Source: Candidatus Fibrimonadales bacterium (lineage in GTDB: Bacteria > Fibrobacterota > Fibrobacteria > Fibrobacterales > Fibrobacteraceae). Taken from it: a DNA stretch of 6,575 bases. The stretch lies in the NCBI GenBank assembly GCA_009777135.1, contig WRMM01000114.1:1-6575 (forward strand), written 5' to 3'. Positions 1 through 4,091 of the stretch are shown one piece after another. Within the stretch, counting starts at the first letter, position 1. Each line of letters opens with the position of its first letter. The position numbers and the translations under genes are program-made. The notes beneath the pieces are model-generated. The model had not been told where the DNA came from and ran no database searches. It was given only the letters and a program-made list of their open reading frames with translations.

Positions 1-704
1 ATAAAGCCGTCCGGTGCGCAGATAAAGGAATTGCCCCAAAAAGAAAGATTGTTCTCTTTGCCAACTCTGTTCACTCCCAAAACAAAAACCCTGTTCGCAA
101 TGGCATGGCCTCGCATAGAGGTAATCCAGGAATCAAGCTGGCGGGCATAGATTTTTTTAGACTCATTGACATCCCAGCCTATCGCCGTTGGATAAATCAA
201 AATATCAGCGCCCTGCAATGCCAAAATACGCGCCGCTTCCGGAAACCACTGGTCCCAGCATATCAAAACGCCCAAGCAGCCAACGCTGGTGGGAATAACC
301 TTAAATCCGGTATCGCCCGGCATAAAGTAATATTTTTCGTAAAAGCAGGGGTCGTCTGGAATGTGGCTTTTGCGGTAAAAGCCTGCAATGCTGCCATCTC
401 GCTCAAAAACATAAACGCTGTTGTGGTAAATTCCCTTTGCTCTTTTTTCAAAAAACGGAAAAACCAAAACGCATTTCAAAAACTTGGCTAAATTTCTCCA
501 TTCCTCCACAATGGGAGAATCCTTTGAAATAGCATAGTCAAAATACGCCTCATCTTCTTCAAAGGGAAAATACTGAGTATGGCAAAGCTCCGGCAAAACA
601 AGCAAATCAAATTTGCCCTTATCCGCCAAAGCCTCCGTTTTATACCAATCAAGAGTTTTAGCCGCGCTCCCAAGCCATTTGCCTTGCAGTGATAGGATTC
701 TCAT
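1..704 (-). CDS. aguB: N-carbamoylputrescine amidase, nitrilase superfamily (partial, C-terminus beyond window)
   Basis: Cytoplasmic carbon-nitrogen hydrolase expected to convert N-carbamoylputrescine to putrescine, CO2 and ammonia, the last step of the agmatine route to polyamines. I translated 234 complete codons from the minus strand, starting at the ATG at 704-702 (MRILSLQGKW). The nitrilase triad is visible: Glu39 in LPELCH, Lys112 in FYRKSHIPDD and Cys149 in LICWDQWFPE. The stretch HIPDDPCFYEKYYFMPGD (residues 114-131), YPTAIGW (171-177) and RGHAIANR (198-205) are typical of the AguB branch rather than of general nitrilases. Family members are about 280-300 aa, so roughly 50-60 residues lie beyond the left edge. 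Nothing suggests a frameshift. The start is favoured because a TACATT box ends 7 nt upstream; no Shine-Dalgarno site is present. The gene is divergent from the DUF805 gene across 52 bp. Agmatine deiminase is a likely neighbour outside the window, but this cannot be seen. Confidence 0.9.
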   Translation of the reverse strand, partial: MRILSLQGKWLGSAAKTLDWYKTEALADKGKFDLLVLPELCHTQYFPFEEDEAYFDYAISKDSPIVEEWRNLAKFLKCVLVFPFFEKRAKGIYHNSVYVFERDGSIAGFYRKSHIPDDPCFYEKYYFMPGDTGFKVIPTSVGCLGVLICWDQWFPEAARILALQGADILIYPTAIGWDVNESKKIYARQLDSWITSMRGHAIANRVFVLGVNRVGKENNLSFWGNSFICAPDGF

Positions 705-711
705 AATAGAG

Positions 712-720
712 AATGTAGAA
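712..720 (-). promoter_or_regulatory. Extended -10-like box of aguB
   Basis: On the minus strand this reads TTCTACATT, with the hexamer TACATT at 717-712. Exactly 7 nt (CTCTATT) separate it from the ATG at 704. With the usual distance between a -10 box and the transcription start, the mRNA would begin at or within a base or two of the start codon. No convincing -35 hexamer is seen at the expected spacing. The same 9-mer precedes the LicD-family gene. Confidence 0.5.
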
Positions 721-740
721 AAAGTCTTAGGACACTGATT

Positions 741-749
741 TACTATATT
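741..749 (+). promoter_or_regulatory. -10-like box of the DUF805 gene
   Basis: The sequence is TACTATATT, with the hexamer TATATT at 744-749, ending 7 nt (GCTTCTT) before the ATG at 757. This is the same spacing as at aguB, hisS and the ATPase gene. The 5' part (TAC instead of TTC) departs from the motif seen at the others. No Shine-Dalgarno site lies between the box and the ATG, and no clear -35 is seen. It lies 26 bp from the divergent aguB box. Confidence 0.45.
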
Positions 750-756
750 GCTTCTT

Positions 757-1326
757 ATGGTAGATACCGAAAAACTCTCGCTGTGGGCATGTTATGTGAA
801 ATGCCTTAAAAATTATGTGAACTTCAAAGGCAGAGCCAGACGGAGAGAATATTGGGGGTTTTATCTTTTCTTTTTTATTTTTTCGCTTGTTATTTCGATT
901 ATAGGGGGTATTATAGGTATTGCTTTAGGTGCTATTGCAGGCCTAGCAGTCGAAGGCTTAGATGTTTTTGCTACTATGGATTCTGTAGCTCAAATTTTTA
1001 TAAACTTATTATCTGGCTTATATGGCTTAGCCATGTCTTTGCCTTTCTTGGCAGTTCTAGCTCGACGTTTGCATGATATAGGAAAAAGCGGATGGTGGAT
1101 TTTGATATTGGTTATTCCTATAATTATTTTCATACCTTTTGTAATTTTGCTTGTTGTGCTCGCAGGGGAAGGATTGTCGAATCTTGTGATAATTTTTACT
1201 TTGCTGGCGTTAATAATAGCCGTTATTGTGCCGAATATAATTGTGTTTGCATGGACTCTAATGGACGGCGAACGTGGCGAAAATAAATACGGGCCAAGTC
1301 CTAAATATCCTAACGTCCTCTCTTAG
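757..1326 (+). CDS. DUF805 family inner-membrane protein
   Basis: A 189-aa polytopic membrane protein of the DUF805 (YhaH-like) family, whose biochemical role is not established. Family hallmarks are present in order: YVNFKGRARRREYW at residues 20-33, LARRLHDIGKSGWW at 101-114, and the C-terminal DGERGENKYGPSPK at 170-183. Hydrophobic segments lie at about 34-65, 80-100, 113-137 and 142-168, consistent with four membrane helices. The segment around residues 60-80 is slightly longer than in short family members. I start it at the ATG at 757; an in-frame TTG at 748 would add three residues but falls inside the -10-like box. There is no Shine-Dalgarno site, so a leaderless or very short leader is likely. 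The gene is AT-rich in parts. Its last 17 bp overlap the end of the oppositely oriented small membrane-protein gene. Confidence 0.88.
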   Translation: MVDTEKLSLWACYVKCLKNYVNFKGRARRREYWGFYLFFFIFSLVISIIGGIIGIALGAIAGLAVEGLDVFATMDSVAQIFINLLSGLYGLAMSLPFLAVLARRLHDIGKSGWWILILVIPIIIFIPFVILLVVLAGEGLSNLVIIFTLLALIIAVIVPNIIVFAWTLMDGERGENKYGPSPKYPNVLS

Positions 1327-1329
1327 GAT
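1307..1329. terminator. Inverted repeat spanning the two convergent stop codons
   Basis: ATCCTAA (1307-1313) and TTAGGAT (1323-1329) form a perfect 7-bp stem around a 9-nt loop. The arms contain the stop codon of the DUF805 gene (TAG, 1324-1326) and, on the other strand, that of the small membrane-protein gene (TAG, 1312-1310). The position at overlapping convergent ends suggests a bidirectional terminator, but no long U tract follows on either strand, so the stem alone is weak evidence. Confidence 0.3.
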
Positions 1330-1630
1330 TGTAATTATTGCTAGCCACCATGGCTAGGGTAACGCATAGCATAACAACACCGCCAACTACAACCTGCTGT
1401 TTGTAGTCATAAGAGCGCACATTGTGCTTTGGTTCTTCTTCAAACCTCTGCTGCGGAGTCAAATTATCGCTAAAGGCTTCTTCGCTTGAAGAGTCTGGCT
1501 GCGCAGCTTGCATAATCTCTTGCTGCATGGCTTGTATTTCGGAAATTGGTTCTTCTTCTTGGGCGTAAAGAATTGAGAATTGAGAATTGAGAATTGAGAA
1601 TAATAAAATGATACTCAAAAATTTTTTCAT
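1310..1630 (-). CDS. Small exported protein with signal peptide and C-terminal membrane helix (unknown function)
   Basis: A 106-aa protein I do not recognise. Residues 1-23 look like a signal peptide: basic MKK, a hydrophobic core, and a plausible cleavage site after Ala23 (LYA|QEEEP). No cysteine suits a lipobox. Residues 24-78 are acidic and glutamine-rich with little hydrophobicity. Residues 80-96 (VVVGGVVMLCVTLAMVA) form a likely membrane helix, followed by the short basic tail NNYNPKRGR. The predicted topology is a mostly periplasmic domain anchored by a C-terminal helix. The ATG overlaps the queF stop codon as ATGA (1630-1627), suggesting translational coupling; only a weak GGCGGA-like site precedes it. 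It is the last gene of the licD-type/hisS/queF run. A heptamer tandem repeat lies within the codons for residues 11-20. Export signals and the operon position support a real gene. Confidence 0.7.
   Translation of the reverse strand: MKKFLSIILLFSILNSQFSILYAQEEEPISEIQAMQQEIMQAAQPDSSSEEAFSDNLTPQQRFEEEPKHNVRSYDYKQQVVVGGVVMLCVTLAMVASNNYNPKRGR
1341..1357. repeat. Short perfect hairpin near the convergent gene ends
   Basis: CTAGCCA (1341-1347), a CCA loop and TGGCTAG (1351-1357) make a 7-bp perfect inverted repeat. It starts 14 nt past the DUF805 stop codon and lies within the last codons of the small minus-strand gene. No U-rich tail follows on the plus strand. With the neighbouring 1307-1329 stem it could help end transcription of the DUF805 gene, or it may simply reflect the LAMVAS codons. 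Confidence 0.25.
1570..1601. repeat. Heptamer tandem repeat (GAATTGA)n in a signal-peptide coding region
   Basis: Four perfect copies of GAATTGA occupy 1570-1597, followed by the partial unit GAAT to 1601. On the coding (minus) strand it is a TCAATTC repeat, and because 7 is not a multiple of 3 it is read in all three phases, giving FSILNSQFSI (residues 11-20) in the hydrophobic core of the signal peptide. Gain or loss of one unit would shift the frame of everything downstream. A unit and a half of the same heptamer, on the opposite strand, lies at the queF start (2011-2024). Confidence 0.9.
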
Positions 1631-2013
1631 AGTTCCGCCGTTACCGTTGTCTGTATTCCGCCTCTAGAGTTGAAGATTCCTGTTACTTTCATTGATTTTG
1701 GCTTTATGGATTTTGCGCAGTCTTTCAGCACTTTGTTTACCACGTGTTCGTGGAAAATGCCTAGGTTGCGGTAAGAGAGCAAATATTCCTTGAAGCTTTT
1801 TAACTCTAGGCAATACTTGGTTGGGCGATATTCTATTACAAGGGTAGCAAAGTCTGGCAAGCCGGTTTTTGGGCACACGCATGTAAATTCCGAAGTCTCA
1901 ATTCGCAAATCCGTTGCAGAATTCGGATACATAAATTCCCACTTTTCAATATCAGGCATTTTCAACGAAGGAATATGCCCCTGCCGCTCATCGTATGAAT
2001 TTTTATTCTTCAT
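1627..2013 (-). CDS. queF: NADPH-dependent 7-cyano-7-deazaguanine reductase (preQ0 reductase)
   Basis: Cytoplasmic enzyme of queuosine synthesis that reduces the nitrile preQ0 to the aminomethyl compound preQ1 using NADPH. At 128 aa it matches the short, single-module QueF type (Bacillus-like), not the two-module E. coli type. Visible motifs: FTCVCPKTGLPDFA at residues 43-56, with Cys47 as the expected thioimide-forming nucleophile and Asp54 as the catalytic acid; the QueF motif ELKSFKEY at 70-77; and FHE at 87-89, with Glu89 as the expected substrate-binding residue. The start is the ATG at 2013: an AAGGAGA Shine-Dalgarno site (2027-2021) lies 7 nt upstream, whereas the in-frame TTG at 2019 would sit against that site. 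The first 11 nt overlap the end of hisS, and the stop overlaps the next gene's ATG. No preQ1 riboswitch precedes it. Confidence 0.95.
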   Translation of the reverse strand: MKNKNSYDERQGHIPSLKMPDIEKWEFMYPNSATDLRIETSEFTCVCPKTGLPDFATLVIEYRPTKYCLELKSFKEYLLSYRNLGIFHEHVVNKVLKDCAKSIKPKSMKVTGIFNSRGGIQTTVTAEL

Positions 2014-3268
2014 TCTCAATTCTCCTTAATATGTTTTCTAAGCTGTCAACGCCCTGCTCTCCTGTTGCTAGAATTTTGTATTCCCAAACTCCATCTTTTG
2101 ATTTTTCGCCATCTGCAAAAAGGACGCATTTTGCGCCTGCGGAATTTGCCATTTCCAGTTGTTTGCCGAATTTTACTGCATTCAAGGAATGTGAACAGGC
2201 AATGCCTTTTTTGCGGAGTTCTGCGGCGGTTTTAAATAAAGTTTTCATGTCGCTGCTGAAAGAGGCTATGAATATTTGCAAATCGGAGCGACTTTGCGGG
2301 AGCAGATTTTTTTCTGCAAGCAAATCGGCTAGAACAACATCGCCCATTCCAAAGCCAACGCCCGTAATTTTTTGACCGCCCAAAGTTTCCGTTAAATTAT
2401 CATAGCGGCCGCCGCCGGCAATAGCGCGCATGTTTTTATTCTTGTCAAAAACCTCAAATACAATGCCAGTGTAATAAGCAAGCCCTCGCACAACGGATAA
2501 ATCCAGCTTAATGCAGTTTTCGCATCCAGCGGCTTTTAACAGCTCAAATAAATCTTTCAATTCAGCGACACCCTGCACCTCGGGCAATTCTTCAATGCTT
2601 GAGCAATTCATAAAATCATTTAATGCTTTTGCTCTTTCTTCGCTTAAGCCTGCGTTTAATAATTCTTTTTCAAAGTCTTCTGCTTTCATTTTCAAACGTT
2701 TGTCTAAAAGCGGGTAAATCAAATTCGGGTCTTTTACTTCCAGATTTTCTAAAAATTCGGCTAACATTCGGCGGCTGGAAATTCCTATTGTGAAATCATT
2801 TTCGTTCAAGCCAAAATCAAAAAGCATGCTCGCTATTGCAGAAATTAAATCTGCCTCTGCGCTAATATTTTCCGTGCCGAGTATATCCAAATTCAACTGA
2901 AAAAATTCGCGAAGCCGCCCTTTTTGCGACCGCTCGTAGCGAAACAAGCGGGGAATTGAAAACCATTTGAAAGGCTTTTTCAGTTCGTTTCCTTTTTGTA
3001 TAACCAGCCTTGCCAGCGTTGGGGTCATTTCGGGGCGCAAAGCCAAAGCTCTGTCGCTTTTGTCTGTGAAGTTGTAAAGCTGAGCGACAATTTCATCGCC
3101 GCTTTTTCCTGTGTAAAGCTCCAAATGCTCAAAAGTAGGTCCTTCGTATTCTTCATAGCCAAATTTTAAGGCGGCTTGCCGCCAAATTGAAAAAATATGA
3201 TTCTGCACCCTCATGTCAGCAGGGTAAAAATCTCGAGTCCCTTTCGGAAGCTGAGGCGTTTGTTTCAT
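2003..3268 (-). CDS. hisS: Histidyl-tRNA synthetase (class II)
   Basis: Cytoplasmic enzyme that activates histidine with ATP and charges tRNA-His. The 421-aa length is typical of bacterial HisRS. Class II landmarks appear in order: the N-terminal LPKGTRDFYP (7-16), the motif 1 region near 37-50, LRPEMTPTLAR (78-88), motif 2 FRYERSQKGRLREFFQ (109-124), the histidine-specific LSVVRGLAYYTG (257-268) with the catalytic Arg261, AGGGRYD (284-290), and motif 3 GVGFGMGD (303-310). The C-terminal anticodon-binding domain spans roughly 328-421. Motif 2 has Ser114 where a proline (ERPQ) is usual. The ATG overlaps the stop codon of the upstream LicD-family gene as ATGA (3268-3265), and no Shine-Dalgarno site is present, so translation may depend on coupling or on a leaderless mRNA from the TACTTT box. 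The stop (2005-2003) lies inside queF. Confidence 0.97.
   Translation of the reverse strand: MKQTPQLPKGTRDFYPADMRVQNHIFSIWRQAALKFGYEEYEGPTFEHLELYTGKSGDEIVAQLYNFTDKSDRALALRPEMTPTLARLVIQKGNELKKPFKWFSIPRLFRYERSQKGRLREFFQLNLDILGTENISAEADLISAIASMLFDFGLNENDFTIGISSRRMLAEFLENLEVKDPNLIYPLLDKRLKMKAEDFEKELLNAGLSEERAKALNDFMNCSSIEELPEVQGVAELKDLFELLKAAGCENCIKLDLSVVRGLAYYTGIVFEVFDKNKNMRAIAGGGRYDNLTETLGGQKITGVGFGMGDVVLADLLAEKNLLPQSRSDLQIFIASFSSDMKTLFKTAAELRKKGIACSHSLNAVKFGKQLEMANSAGAKCVLFADGEKSKDGVWEYKILATGEQGVDSLENILRRIENEE
2021..2027 (-). promoter_or_regulatory. Shine-Dalgarno site of queF
   Basis: The minus strand reads AAGGAGA, then 7 nt (ATTGAGA) and the ATG at 2013. It is embedded in the last codons of hisS. 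It decides the queF start and is the only strong Shine-Dalgarno sequence I see in front of a start codon in this window, in contrast to the promoter-proximal genes. Confidence 0.75.
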
Positions 3269-4053
3269 TTTGGATAAAGTAGAAAAGTAAATTTAGAAAT
3301 AGGATGCGTTTTCCTTTCATTTTCTGGAGGCAATTCCATATAATTGCCAAATTTAAATGTTAAATACTCATCCCCATCTCTTGGGCAAGGGAATTTACAG
3401 CCGTCAAACTCTATCTCTGAAAGTTCCTTATACCACTTTGCTTTGTAAGCATAAATTCTATTCTTAGGCGTTGGGAAAGTTAAAATGCGAACAAGGCTTG
3501 TGGGCTTTGCTTTTGTTAAAATATTGTAAAAGAAAAAAAAGAATGGCAATGGAATTTTTTCAATGAGCCTATTTTTAGCGCTAAACCAAAGCATTTTTCT
3601 GATTGCAAAACAAAAAAGACAATGCAAACCTCTTAGCGGAGCAAATTCCGGAACATAATCCAGTGGAAACACATCTATAAAAATACCTTGCTCATAAGGC
3701 ATGTGCTCTTGTTCCAATCTAACAAAATCTGTTCCTTTGCGACGTATTTTCCCATACCCCCAGCGATAGCCTTTTGTTTTTTTATGATCTTGAAAATAAA
3801 ATTTTTCGCTATTTATTTCCGTTTGGCAAATCGCAGCAAATTTCTCATACTCCTCGCGCAGCATGGCAACATCAGCATCATCGTCCCAAGGAATATGCTT
3901 TTTGTGCCTAACTGCCCCCAAAAACGTTCCTGCTATTATGCAATATTTTATTCCATTCTTTTCGCAAATTCTATGTACTTCTTTTAGCATTTCAACTTGC
4001 ACGAGTTGCACTGCTCGCAGTTCTTGGGAGCTTAGGCGTATGGGGTTAGGCAT
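3265..4053 (-). CDS. LicD-family nucleotidyltransferase-fold protein (phosphocholine/phospho-sugar transfer type)
   Basis: A 262-aa member of the LicD family. Characterised relatives transfer phosphocholine or related phospho-groups onto teichoic acids, lipopolysaccharide or other surface glycans. The nucleotidyltransferase signature spans residues 41-64: AGTFLGAVRH, then IPWDDDADVAM, with Asp57, Asp58, Asp59 and Asp61 as metal-ligand candidates. Further family marks are FIDVFPLD (125-132) and, near the end, YLTFKFGNYMELPP (230-243) followed by ERKTH (246-250). A phenylalanine-rich stretch (171-175) follows a short hydrophobic segment; no clear signal peptide is present, so a cytoplasmic or membrane-peripheral location is likely. 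The donor and acceptor cannot be read from the sequence. It is the first gene of the minus-strand operon, divergent from the ATPase gene by 38 bp, and its stop overlaps the hisS ATG. A TACATT box ends 8 nt before the ATG. Confidence 0.88.
   Translation of the reverse strand: MPNPIRLSSQELRAVQLVQVEMLKEVHRICEKNGIKYCIIAGTFLGAVRHKKHIPWDDDADVAMLREEYEKFAAICQTEINSEKFYFQDHKKTKGYRWGYGKIRRKGTDFVRLEQEHMPYEQGIFIDVFPLDYVPEFAPLRGLHCLFCFAIRKMLWFSAKNRLIEKIPLPFFFFFYNILTKAKPTSLVRILTFPTPKNRIYAYKAKWYKELSEIEFDGCKFPCPRDGDEYLTFKFGNYMELPPENERKTHPISKFTFLLYPK
3276..3284 (-). promoter_or_regulatory. Possible internal -10-like box for hisS
   Basis: The minus strand reads TTCTACTTT, with TACTTT at 3281-3276, ending 7 nt (ATCCAAA) before the hisS ATG, the same spacing as at three other genes. 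It lies in the last codons of the LicD-family gene (encoding FLLY), so it could be coincidental coding sequence. If active, it would give hisS its own near-leaderless transcript within the operon. Confidence 0.35.
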
Positions 4054-4061
4054 CTTACGAT

Positions 4062-4070
4062 AATGTAGAA
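4062..4070 (-). promoter_or_regulatory. Extended -10-like box of the LicD-family gene (operon promoter)
   Basis: The minus strand reads TTCTACATT, identical to the 9-mer before aguB. TACATT occupies 4067-4062 and ends 8 nt (ATCGTAAG) before the ATG at 4053. No Shine-Dalgarno site and no clear -35 are seen. It faces away from the ATPase-gene box, and the two hexamers are separated by only 11 bp. It would drive the licD-type, hisS, queF and small-protein operon. Confidence 0.5.
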
Positions 4071-4075
4071 AAAAA

Positions 4076-4084
4076 TTCTATCTT
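4076..4084 (+). promoter_or_regulatory. Extended -10-like box of the ATPase/nuclease gene
   Basis: The sequence is TTCTATCTT, with TATCTT at 4079-4084, ending 7 nt (ATCCATT) before the ATG at 4092. Its TTCTA pairs with the TAGAA of the divergent box to make a perfect inverted repeat (4066-4070 and 4076-4080) around five A residues. There is no Shine-Dalgarno site before the ATG. Because the two start codons are only 38 bp apart, any -35 contacts of each promoter must overlap the other promoter or gene. Confidence 0.5.
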
Positions 4085-4091
4085 ATCCATT

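Noticed and set aside
105..491. Plus-strand open frame opposite aguB
   Set aside because: The minus strand encodes a complete nitrilase catalytic triad; the plus frame shows no recognisable domain.
748..756. TTG at 748 as the DUF805 start
   Set aside because: It lies inside the TATATT box; the ATG at 757 keeps the fixed 7-nt spacing and matches the usual length of the family N-terminus.
1344..1353. GCCACCATGG, which resembles a eukaryotic Kozak sequence
   Set aside because: It is part of a small hairpin within the coding region of a bacterial gene; nothing else suggests eukaryotic or vector DNA.
1570..1601. Tandem heptamers as a CRISPR array or plasmid iteron
   Set aside because: The units are only 7 bp without spacers and lie inside a coding frame; no replication or cas gene is present.
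2014..2019. TTG at 2019 as the queF start
   Set aside because: It is too close to the AAGGAGA site (2027-2021); the ATG at 2013 has correct spacing.
2014..2040. preQ1 riboswitch ahead of queF
   Set aside because: The sequence upstream is hisS coding sequence with no preQ1 pseudoknot-like elements; queF is an internal operon gene.
1995..2375. Plus-strand open frame across the hisS 3' end
   Set aside because: It is antisense to a well-supported synthetase, with no family motif and no start signal; a shadow frame.
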